DNA of 10,711 nt, taken from contig CAJUIK010000064.1 of the NCBI GenBank assembly GCA_910585875.1, positions 1 through 10,711 on the forward strand. Reading direction: 5' to 3'. Made by a program: the position numbers and the translations under genes. A model generated the notes under the pieces. The model worked only from the letters and a program-made list of their open reading frames with translations, was not told the DNA's origin and ran no database searches. Shown here one piece after another: positions 1 to 5,498 of the stretch (positions are counted from its first letter, which is position 1; each line of letters opens with the position of its first letter). Source of the DNA: an uncultured Eubacteriales bacterium (GTDB lineage Bacteria; Bacillota; Clostridia; Oscillospirales; Butyricicoccaceae).

Positions 1-681
1 GAGGCGGACAGCGTGCTCTACACCTGGGCCGGGCCGGAAATCGCTGTGGCGACTACCAAGGCGTATTCGGCCCAGCTGGCGGCGCTGTATCTCATCGCCT
101 TCAAGGCTGGCTTGGCCCGGGGAACTCTGACGGAAAAGCAGGTCCGGGAATACTGCCGGCAGGTGAGCCAGCTGCCCGAGCTGATTCAGCAGGCGCTGCG
201 CACCCGGCCTCAGATTCAGTATCTGGCATCTCTATACAGCAACCGGCAAAGCGTGTTCTTCATCGGCCGGGGGGTGGATTACGCCGCCGCCCAAGAGGCC
301 TCGCTGAAACTAAAAGAGATTTCCTATATCCATAGCGAAGCCTACGCCGCCGGCGAATTGAAGCACGGCACGATTTCCCTGATTGAAGACGGGGCGCTGG
401 TGGTGGCGCTGGCCACTGACCCAGCCCTGTATGAAAAGACGTTGTCCAATATCAAATCTGTCAAGGCTCGGGGCGCCAGCGTCATTCTGGTAACCGATCG
501 GCAGATGGAGGCGGACCCGGAAATTTGCGATTTTGTGGTGCAGGTTCCGGCCTGCGACCCGGCCTTGTCCGCGTCCCTTTCCATCATCCCAATGCAGCTG
601 TTTTCCTATTACATGGGCGTCTATCGGGGCTGCGACATTGACAAACCCCGCAACCTGGCCAAGTCCGTCACTGTAGAATAA
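1..681 (+). CDS. glmS: Glutamine--fructose-6-phosphate aminotransferase (isomerizing), C-terminal part
   Basis: The gene enters from the left edge; frame 1 is open from base 1 to TAA at 679-681, giving about 226 residues of a family normally near 600. The enzyme makes glucosamine-6-phosphate from fructose-6-phosphate and glutamine, the entry step to peptidoglycan amino sugars, in the cytoplasm. What remains is most of the isomerase half (two SIS domains). The segment with LKLKEISYIHSEAY followed by GELKHG matches the sugar-binding and catalytic Glu and His region of GlmS, and the end NLAKSVTVE carries the conserved catalytic Lys of the C-tail. The N-terminal glutaminase domain and any glmS ribozyme leader would lie upstream, outside the window. 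A strong terminator follows, so the gene ends its transcript. The GTG at 13 is an internal codon, not a start. Confidence 0.97.
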   Translation, partial: EADSVLYTWAGPEIAVATTKAYSAQLAALYLIAFKAGLARGTLTEKQVREYCRQVSQLPELIQQALRTRPQIQYLASLYSNRQSVFFIGRGVDYAAAQEASLKLKEISYIHSEAYAAGELKHGTISLIEDGALVVALATDPALYEKTLSNIKSVKARGASVILVTDRQMEADPEICDFVVQVPACDPALSASLSIIPMQLFSYYMGVYRGCDIDKPRNLAKSVTVE

Positions 682-735
682 CCGCGGCGGGATCGACCGC
701 TTTGGTTCCTTTGGATCAGACGGGATAGATGCAGC

Positions 736-770
736 AAAACGCGGCTTCGGATTTTCCGAGGCCGCGTTTT
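736..770 (+). terminator. Terminator after glmS
   Basis: A 15-bp stem (736-750 pairing with 756-770, one G-T wobble) closes a 5-base loop. The arms are AAAACGCGGC and GCCGCGTTTT with a TCGG/CCGA core. The T-run at the end of the right arm and the A-run at the start of the left arm fit a rho-independent terminator that could work in both directions. Confidence 0.85.
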
Positions 771-797
771 CTCGCCCAATCTTTCGGCAAAAGGGGG

Positions 798-825
798 TTG
801 CGCAATCTAAAAAAAAATCTATAAT
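798..825 (+). promoter_or_regulatory. Sigma-A type promoter of the Lrp/AsnC gene
   Basis: TTGCGC at 798-803 and a perfect TATAAT at 820-825 are separated by 16 bp. The -35 box is weak (3 of 6) but the -10 is consensus, and the pair sits about 55 bases before the start codon at 879. The start point would be near 832, leaving a short leader that holds the repeats described next. Confidence 0.6.
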
Positions 826-830
826 AGAAC

Positions 831-858
831 TTGAGACTTTGCAGGGTTTGAGACCCTG
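831..858 (+). promoter_or_regulatory. Direct and inverted repeats in the lrp leader, candidate autoregulatory site
   Basis: TTGAGAC occurs at 831-837 and again at 848-854, 17 bp apart. Overlapping the second copy is an inverted repeat CAGGGT (842-847) / ACCCTG (853-858). The cluster lies between the -10 box and the ribosome binding site (GGAGGAGG, from 862), where a bound regulator would block transcription. Lrp-family proteins often control their own genes, so an autoregulatory operator is a reasonable inference. No binding evidence is visible in sequence alone. Confidence 0.35.
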
Positions 859-878
859 GTCGGAGGAGGAAGCCGCTC

Positions 879-1337
879 ATGGATGAAATTGATGTAAAGA
901 TTCTGCGCCGCCTGAAAGACAACGCCCGCGAAAACGCCTCAGTGATCAGCGAAAAGGTGAGTATGTCGGTATCCGCCGTCATCGAACGAATTCGCAAGCT
1001 GGAAAATTCGGGGATGATCAAAAAACACACCACCATCATCGATCAGGGCAAGGCGGGCAAAGACGTGACCAGCTTTATCTCCGTCAGCCTGGAGCATCCC
1101 AAGTATATCGAAGATTTCGCCAATTTCGTCAAGGATAACAAAGAAATTTTGGAGTGCCACTATATTACAGGCGATTTTGATTTCATGCTCAAGGTGGTGA
1201 CCAACTCCACTCAGACGCTGGAACGGGTGCTCAACCAGATTAAAAGCGTGGTAGGAGTCAAAATGACGAAAACCATCGTTATTCTATCCACAGTAAAAAA
1301 CGAATATTCCGTAGATCCAGAGGAGATTTTGAAATAA
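879..1337 (+). CDS. Lrp/AsnC family transcriptional regulator
   Basis: This 152-residue protein has the normal length and layout of the family. Residues 1-60 form the AsnC-type winged helix-turn-helix (DxxDxxILxxLxxNAR start, recognition helix around SVSAVIERIRKLE). Residues 65-140 form the RAM/ACT-like domain that binds amino acids and assembles dimers into octamers; the turn YITGDFDFMLKV (residues 95-106) is the usual effector-binding loop. The ATG at 879 is preceded by GGAGGAGG about 9 bases upstream. The gene stands alone, with a promoter and terminator of its own. Such proteins sense amino acids or related metabolites and regulate metabolism or transport, but the effector and targets cannot be told from sequence. 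It is in a different transcription unit from glmS. Confidence 0.9.
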   Translation: MDEIDVKILRRLKDNARENASVISEKVSMSVSAVIERIRKLENSGMIKKHTTIIDQGKAGKDVTSFISVSLEHPKYIEDFANFVKDNKEILECHYITGDFDFMLKVVTNSTQTLERVLNQIKSVVGVKMTKTIVILSTVKNEYSVDPEEILK

Positions 1338-1343
1338 TTCCCG

Positions 1344-1370
1344 CCTGCAAAACTGAGGCGGTTTTGCAGG
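1344..1370 (+). terminator. Hairpin after the Lrp/AsnC gene, probable terminator
   Basis: CCTGCAAAAC (1344-1353) pairs perfectly with GTTTTGCAGG (1361-1370) around a 7-base loop, six bases after the stop codon. The T-rich stretch (TTTTAA, 1381-1386) is weak and displaced from the stem, so termination efficiency is uncertain. Confidence 0.5.
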
Positions 1371-1390
1371 ATTTGAGGGGTTTTAACGAG

Positions 1391-1436
1391 AAAATAGTTC
1401 TGAAACGCACTATTTTGCCCTGTTTGCGGGGCAAAA
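1391..1436. repeat. Two overlapping, mutually exclusive hairpins upstream of the sigma-factor gene
   Basis: AAAATAGT (1391-1398) can pair with ACTATTTT (1409-1416), and TTTTGCCC (1413-1420) can pair with GGGCAAAA (1429-1436). The two stems share bases 1413-1416, so only one can form fully. They lie upstream of the predicted promoter at 1480-1509, so they are not in the mRNA of the following gene. They could be part of the lrp 3' end or a protein-binding region. Confidence 0.35.
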
Positions 1437-1479
1437 ACGGATAATTCCTCTGGATTTTAAAGAGATTGGATGATTTTGC

Positions 1480-1509
1480 TTGACAAATCAGAGGGGGATA
1501 CGGTATACT
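1480..1509 (+). promoter_or_regulatory. Promoter of the SigH-like sigma factor gene
   Basis: A consensus TTGACA (1480-1485) and TATACT (1504-1509) are 18 bp apart. The predicted start point is near 1516 and the coding start is 1553. This points to housekeeping sigma-A transcription of the alternative sigma factor. Confidence 0.75.
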
Positions 1510-1552
1510 GGCATAGTCAAAGCAATTTTGGGCAAACAGTAAGGAGCCGGTT

Positions 1553-2143
1553 ATGGCAGAGGGGAACCCGATTTTTGGCCCTTCCAACAGTGAAGACGCG
1601 CTGGCGCGCCGTTACGCGCGGCTGGTGAGCCGATGCGCGCGGCCTTACTTCCTGACGGGCGGCGATTGCGACGACCTGACTCAGGAAGGGATGATTGGTC
1701 TGCTCAAGGCCATTCGGGAATATGACCCCAGCCGGTCCGACAATTTTGAGGCATTTGCCGTGTTGTGCATCCGCCGCCAAATCTATGACGCGGTGCGCCG
1801 CAGCAAAAGGAAAGACGGGCATTTACAGATCGAGTTTGTGGAGTTCACTGAAAGCAGCGATCAAGAGCGTTTGTCAGGCGTCAAATTTCAGCAAGATCCT
1901 GAAACAGAGTTGATGGCCAAGGAATCGGCGTTGGAGATTCAATCCGCCCTGTCCGGGCTGCTGTCCGTTTTTGAAACTTCCGTCCTGAGATTCTATCTCG
2001 AGGGTTATACTGCGTCGGAGATAGCCCAAAAGCTTCAGAAAGAGAAGAAATCAGTGGATAACGCCATTGGGCGTATTAGGCGGAAATTGGCCCAATACCT
2101 TCAAAAAGGCGACAGCAGGGATTCGTTCTCCTGTTCGCAATAA
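1553..2143 (+). CDS. SigH-family RNA polymerase sigma factor
   Basis: This 196-residue protein is a group-3 type sigma-70 factor. Region 2 spans about residues 17-86 and includes DDLTQEGMIGLLKAIREYD and AFAVLCIRRQI, which closely follow SigH (Spo0H), the early stationary-phase and sporulation sigma factor. Region 4 (about residues 133-183, ending SVDNAIGRIRRKLAQYL) also follows SigH. It is about 20 residues shorter than Bacillus subtilis SigH, and the linker after region 2.4 lacks the usual PLNSYVSLD-like motif, reading RSKRKDGHLQIEFVEF instead. It may be a divergent paralog rather than the main SigH, so no symbol is given. The start at ATG 1553 is supported by AAGGAG at 1541-1546. The neighbours are not the rlmB/rpmG/secE/nusG genes that usually flank sigH. 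The next gene follows after 43 bases and may be cotranscribed. Confidence 0.85.
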   Translation: MAEGNPIFGPSNSEDALARRYARLVSRCARPYFLTGGDCDDLTQEGMIGLLKAIREYDPSRSDNFEAFAVLCIRRQIYDAVRRSKRKDGHLQIEFVEFTESSDQERLSGVKFQQDPETELMAKESALEIQSALSGLLSVFETSVLRFYLEGYTASEIAQKLQKEKKSVDNAIGRIRRKLAQYLQKGDSRDSFSCSQ

Positions 2144-2186
2144 ATATTCACCCCATTCAGTGGGAGAAAAAGAGAGGTAACTCAAA

Positions 2187-2471
2187 ATGTTCCAGGACAA
2201 AACGCTTGTATGCAAAGAATGCGGCAATGAATTCGTCTTTACTGCCGGCGAACAAGAATTTTACGCAGAGCGGGGTTTCCAGAATGAGCCTCAGCGCTGC
2301 AAGACTTGCCGCGACGCCAGAAAAGCTGCTGCCAGAGGTCCCCGGGAGTATTTCACAGCCACTTGCGCCGCCTGCGGCAAAGAGGCTAAAGTGCCTTTTG
2401 AGCCTAAGAGCGACCGGCCTGTCTATTGCAGCGAATGCTTTGCAAAGATGAAGGAAGAGCAGCAGGGTTAA
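2187..2471 (+). CDS. Small double zinc-ribbon protein
   Basis: This 94-residue cytoplasmic protein has four CxxC pairs. CKEC and CKTC are 25 residues apart (residues 9-41), and CAAC and CSEC are exactly 17 residues apart (residues 60-84). The second half fits the CxxC-x17-CxxC domain, and the first resembles the probable zinc-ribbon domain called zf-trcl. Each half should hold one zinc ion. Proteins of this kind are common in Clostridia, and their role, perhaps nucleic-acid or protein binding, is not known. The start at 2187 has AGAGAGG nine bases upstream. It lies 43 bases behind the sigma factor gene without a clear promoter between them, so cotranscription is likely, and a terminator-like hairpin follows. 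Confidence 0.85.
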   Translation: MFQDKTLVCKECGNEFVFTAGEQEFYAERGFQNEPQRCKTCRDARKAAARGPREYFTATCAACGKEAKVPFEPKSDRPVYCSECFAKMKEEQQG

Positions 2472-2517
2472 GCTCGGAGCCTCTTTCGATCAGACTTTGT
2501 TTCGTCACAGTTGAGCC

Positions 2518-2556
2518 AAAGGGAGCCGGGCCCAGTCGGTCCGGTTCCTTTATTAT
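2518..2556 (+). terminator. Probable terminator after the zinc-ribbon gene
   Basis: AAAGGGAGCCGG (2518-2529) pairs with CCGGTTCCTTT (2541-2551), with one bulged base and one G-T pair, and is followed by the AT-rich TTTATTATATT. It sits about 45 bases after the stop codon. The imperfect stem and interrupted T-run lower confidence. Confidence 0.55.
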
Positions 2557-2564
2557 ATTCAGAA

Positions 2565-2578
2565 TGTTCCCCGGAACA
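2565..2578. promoter_or_regulatory. Inverted repeat upstream of the DUF1858 promoter, candidate operator
   Basis: TGTTCC-CC-GGAACA is a perfect 6-bp inverted repeat with a 2-base centre, ending 23 bases before the -35 box of the next gene. A further TGTTCC copy (2617-2622) lies inside that promoter's spacer. The arrangement suggests a regulator with an upstream site and a site within the promoter. The regulator is unknown. Confidence 0.4.
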
Positions 2579-2601
2579 GTGGATTTTTTTCGGCGAACCT
2601 A

Positions 2602-2630
2602 TTGAACGGCGTCGTATGTTCCGTTATAAT
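2602..2630 (+). promoter_or_regulatory. Promoter of the DUF1858 redox-disulfide gene
   Basis: TTGAAC (2602-2607) and a perfect TATAAT (2625-2630) are separated by the ideal 17 bp. Transcription would begin near 2637, about 30 bases before the ATG at 2668, so the leader is short. Confidence 0.8.
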
Positions 2631-2667
2631 GATGGCAGACTAAGACCGAACAGGAGGTGCAAAGACA

Positions 2668-2868
2668 ATGGTAGTGACAAGAGATACCACAATCGGCGAA
2701 GTGCTGGCTGCGGATATGGAAGCCGCCCGTTATTTCATGGAGATCGGGATGCACTGCATCGGCTGTCCTTCTTCCAGCGGCGAATCCATCGCCGAGGCCT
2801 GTATGGTGCATGGCGTCAGCGAAGACGACCTGTTGAGCAAGCTGAACGAGCATTTCCAGTCCAAGTAA
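2668..2868 (+). CDS. DUF1858 small protein (hybrid-cluster-protein-associated redox disulfide family)
   Basis: This 66-residue protein is made of one domain. It begins with a short strand and the helix TIGEVLAADMEAARYFMEIGMH, followed by CIGCPSSSGES with the Cys pair at residues 30 and 33 and a third Cys at 45. GMHCIGCPSS is the signature of the DUF1858 family, also seen at the N-terminus of ScdA-type iron-sulfur repair proteins and next to hybrid cluster protein genes. The CxxC is thought to act in thiol-disulfide or metal chemistry, although the exact role is not established. AGGAGGTG ends eight bases before the ATG. The gene is monocistronic, with its own promoter and a strong terminator. 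No hybrid cluster protein gene is visible nearby. The short length is normal for the stand-alone family. Confidence 0.9.
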   Translation: MVVTRDTTIGEVLAADMEAARYFMEIGMHCIGCPSSSGESIAEACMVHGVSEDDLLSKLNEHFQSK

Positions 2869-2886
2869 CAAAGCCGTCAGGCGCAG

Positions 2887-2920
2887 GGCAGGCCGGTGCA
2901 ATTTCCCGGCCTGCCTTTTT
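2887..2920 (+). terminator. Strong terminator after the DUF1858 gene
   Basis: GGCAGGCCGG (2887-2896) and CCGGCCTGCC (2906-2915) form a perfect 10-bp GC-rich stem with a 9-base loop, directly followed by TTTTT. This is a classic rho-independent terminator 18 bases after the stop codon. Confidence 0.93.
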
Positions 2921-2991
2921 CATCTATTTTCTTTGTCTGAAAACGCGATTTTGTAATCGAGCGGAAAATTAAGAGAAAGGGGGAGGCGGAC

Positions 2992-3678
2992 TTGAAAAGC
3001 GTCAAGCGTTCCAAGAGAATAGAGGGTCTGGCCCGGCTTTGTCAGGGCGCCAAGCGGGTGATCGACGTGGGCTGCGACCACGCCCAGCTCTGCGCATTGC
3101 TGACGACAGAATGGGGAGTAGACCACGCCTATGCCTCGGATATTCGTCCCGGCCCCCTGGAAAACGCCCGCCGCACCATTCAACTCCAGGGCTTGGAAGG
3201 CAAAATTACCCCTGTACTGTGCGACGGTTTGGAGGCTTTTGGCCCTGGGGACGGGGATACCATTGTAATCGCCGGCATGGGGGGAGACGAGATTTCCTCC
3301 ATTTTGCGGCGGGCGCCCTGGGTTCGATCGCCGGAGATTCGGCTGGTTCTCCAGCCTATGACGGCGGCGGACAGACTGCGCCGCAGTCTGACGCAAGGGG
3401 GCTTTGCCATCTGGCGAGAAATTGTCATTCAGGACAGCGGCAAATTGTATACGGCTATGGAGGCCCGGGCCGGAAAGGATCAAAGCGGCGCGGCGGATTT
3501 TGCTTGGCTGCTGAGCCGTCCTCTGACGGAGGACCCTCTATGGCCCCTTTATCTGGATAAGCTGTTGGCCAAATATCGGGCCAGCGCTCTGGGCCAGCAC
3601 ACCGCCGGCGTCAAGGATACGGCGGAACAGCGGGCGCTGGCGCTATTGCAAAGGCTTTGGGAAGAGCAGGTGAACTAA
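2992..3678 (+). CDS. trmK: tRNA (adenine(22)-N(1))-methyltransferase TrmK
   Basis: This 228-residue enzyme transfers a methyl group from S-adenosylmethionine to N1 of adenine 22 in the tRNA D-arm region. The N-terminal Rossmann domain shows motif I IDVGCDHA (residues 24-31) for SAM binding, an acidic D50 after the second strand, IAGMGG (93-98) and LVLQPM (118-123), all typical of TrmK. The C-terminal part (about 175-228) is the helical domain of the family. The start is TTG at 2992, chosen because AAAGGGGGAGG lies at 2976-2986, five bases upstream, and the family begins close to this point with R-L-x-x-L-A-like residues. No clear promoter is seen in 2921-2975. The stop codon is one base before the rqcH start, so the two genes are translationally coupled. 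Confidence 0.92.
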   Translation: MKSVKRSKRIEGLARLCQGAKRVIDVGCDHAQLCALLTTEWGVDHAYASDIRPGPLENARRTIQLQGLEGKITPVLCDGLEAFGPGDGDTIVIAGMGGDEISSILRRAPWVRSPEIRLVLQPMTAADRLRRSLTQGGFAIWREIVIQDSGKLYTAMEARAGKDQSGAADFAWLLSRPLTEDPLWPLYLDKLLAKYRASALGQHTAGVKDTAEQRALALLQRLWEEQVN

Positions 3679-3679
3679 T

Positions 3680-5392
3680 ATGTCTTTGGACGCGATTACG
3701 ATCAACGCCCTATGCCGGGAACTGGGGCGGGAGCTGGCGGACTGCCGGGTAGATAAAATTCATATGCCCCGGCGGGAAGAAATCATGTTCAATCTCCGCA
3801 GCGCCAGGGGCGGCTTTCGGTTGGCGGTCAGCTGTTCCGGCGCCGGCGGCCGGGTCTATCTGACAGATGAAAAAGCGGAAAACCCAGAAGCGCCGCCGAT
3901 GTTCTGTATGCTGCTGCGCAAGCATTTGACGGCGGCTCGGCTACTGGAAATCAGCCAGCCGGACTATGAGCGGATGCTGCGTTTTCGGTTTTCCGCTTAT
4001 GACGAATTTGGAGAGATCTCGGAAAAGTCGCTGGTGATTGAGCTGACGGGCCGGCGAAACAACCTGATTTTGCTGGGGGCGGACGACGCGATTTTGGGAT
4101 GCCTGAAAAAGGTGGATGCAGAAATGTCCCCTCAAAGGCCCATTCTGCCTGGGCTGAAATACCGGATGCCGCCAGGCCAAGCCCGGCAGCGGCTGGTTCA
4201 GCTGGAGGAAGAGGGCGCGCTGTTCGCCGTAAATCAGATTGCCGACATGGCCCAAGCGGCCAAAGAGCTGGGAGAGCGGTTTGATTTGGTGTCGCCCATT
4301 GTGGGCCGAGAGCTGGCCTCTCGGGCCAAAGGCGACCGAAACGCTCTGGCTCGACAGCTGCTTTTGCTGGCGGAACGGACGCGTCAAGGGGATTATCAGC
4401 CCACGATGATCTGCCAGGACGGAGCCTACCGAGATTTTACCTTTATGCCCATGGAGCAATTTGGCCCGACGGCAGAATGCCGGCAGATGGGCAGCTTTTC
4501 TCAGCTGATTCGGGAATTTTACGCGGAAAAAACAGGGGAGGAGCGGCGAAAAAACGCCTCTGCCGCATTGGTGCGGATGATGTCTACCGCAGAAGCCCGG
4601 CTGACCAAAAAACTGGCCAATCAGGCCGCCGATTTGCTGAAAGCCCAGAAACGGGAAGAATTGAAGCGCAAGGCAGATCTGATTATGGCCAATATTCACG
4701 CCATTCCCCCCGGCGCCGAAAGCGCCGTGGTAACCGACTATTTTTCACCCGAGATGAAACAAACCGTCTTGCAGCTGGATAAAGAGAAGACCGCCCAGCA
4801 AAACGCCCAGGCTCTTTTTAAGGAATATGCTCGGATGAAAAACGCCGAAGCCGCTCTGACTGAACAAATCGCCCAGGGCAAACAAGAGCTGGAGTATGTG
4901 GAAACTGTGCTGCTGTCCCTGTTGGAGGCCCAGGATATGAAGGACGTGACCGCCATCCGAGAGGAGCTGCTGGAAGGCGGTTATCTGCGCAGCCGAGAGA
5001 AGGGCAAGCGGAAAAAAGCTCCTGTTTTCCGGCCTCGGGAATATGTTTCCCCCAGCGGGATGCGAATCCTCTGCGGCCGAAATAACCGGGAAAACGACTG
5101 GCTGACTTTGAAAACCGCCGCCAAAAACGATGTGTGGTTCCATGCCCACCAGGCGCCGGGCTCCCATGTGATCCTATTTATAGGAGGCGGGAAACCGGAG
5201 GCGGGAGATCTGGAATACGCCGCTTCTATTGCGGCGGGACACTCCAAAATGGCGGGACAGAGCCTGGCCGCTATCGATTACGCCTTGGTTCGCCATGTGA
5301 AAAAGCCTTCCGGCGCAAAACCGGGTATGGTGATTTATACCGATTATAAAACGCTGTTTGTCAAACCGCTGGCGGAGGACAGGGATCGCTGA
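3680..5392 (+). CDS. rqcH: NFACT-family ribosome quality control factor RqcH
   Basis: This 570-residue protein has the full length of the family formerly called fibronectin-binding protein A (FbpA, YloA). RqcH binds peptidyl-tRNA on stalled 50S subunits and adds C-terminal alanine tails that mark the unfinished chain for degradation. The NFACT-N domain begins MSLDAITINALCREL. A long charged helical segment (about 280-430) is the coiled coil that reaches over the ribosome. The NFACT-R domain (about 456-565) carries SGMRILCGRNNRENDWLT and NDVWFHAHQAPGSHV. The functionally important Asp-Arg pair at 97-98 of the B. subtilis protein reads Glu97-Arg98 here. The GAGCAGG binding site is inside the end of trmK. 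The gene ends at a bidirectional terminator shared with the SLH gene. Membrane or secretion signals are absent, so the old adhesin name is misleading. Confidence 0.94.
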   Translation: MSLDAITINALCRELGRELADCRVDKIHMPRREEIMFNLRSARGGFRLAVSCSGAGGRVYLTDEKAENPEAPPMFCMLLRKHLTAARLLEISQPDYERMLRFRFSAYDEFGEISEKSLVIELTGRRNNLILLGADDAILGCLKKVDAEMSPQRPILPGLKYRMPPGQARQRLVQLEEEGALFAVNQIADMAQAAKELGERFDLVSPIVGRELASRAKGDRNALARQLLLLAERTRQGDYQPTMICQDGAYRDFTFMPMEQFGPTAECRQMGSFSQLIREFYAEKTGEERRKNASAALVRMMSTAEARLTKKLANQAADLLKAQKREELKRKADLIMANIHAIPPGAESAVVTDYFSPEMKQTVLQLDKEKTAQQNAQALFKEYARMKNAEAALTEQIAQGKQELEYVETVLLSLLEAQDMKDVTAIREELLEGGYLRSREKGKRKKAPVFRPREYVSPSGMRILCGRNNRENDWLTLKTAAKNDVWFHAHQAPGSHVILFIGGGKPEAGDLEYAASIAAGHSKMAGQSLAAIDYALVRHVKKPSGAKPGMVIYTDYKTLFVKPLAEDRDR

Positions 5393-5456
5393 ACGCTCGC
5401 CAATAAGCCGACGGAACAAGAGCGGCGCCCCTTGAGCTAAGGCGCCTGGGGCTAAC

Positions 5457-5486
5457 AAAATAAGCGCCCGAAGGCGCTTATTTTTT
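5457..5486. terminator. Bidirectional terminator between rqcH and the SLH gene
   Basis: AAAATAAGCGCC (5457-5468) pairs perfectly over 12 bp with GGCGCTTATTTT (5473-5484) around a CGAA loop, and the T-run extends to 5486. With A-runs on one side and T-runs on the other, it can end both the rqcH transcript and the convergent SLH transcript, whose stop codon is 13 bases away. A second, imperfect GC-rich hairpin lies just before it (about 5424-5446). Confidence 0.92.
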
Positions 5487-5498
5487 CTCAGCGGAGCG

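Noticed and set aside
2594..2622. LexA/SOS box near the DUF1858 promoter
   Set aside because: The Gram-positive box is GAAC-N4-GTTC. Here the close dyad is in the reverse order (GTTC then GAAC), and the correctly ordered pair is 10 bases apart.
2944..2959. Small inverted repeat CGATT-TTGT-AATCG before trmK
   Set aside because: Five-base arms are too short to set apart from chance, and no promoter frames it.
2511..2972. Open frame of 153 codons overlapping the DUF1858 gene
   Set aside because: It runs through a promoter, a terminator and the DUF1858 frame, and its product is Arg-rich low-complexity sequence.
3941..4699. Antisense open frame of 252 codons over rqcH
   Set aside because: It is the mirror of a conserved gene and has no recognisable domain or ribosome binding site.
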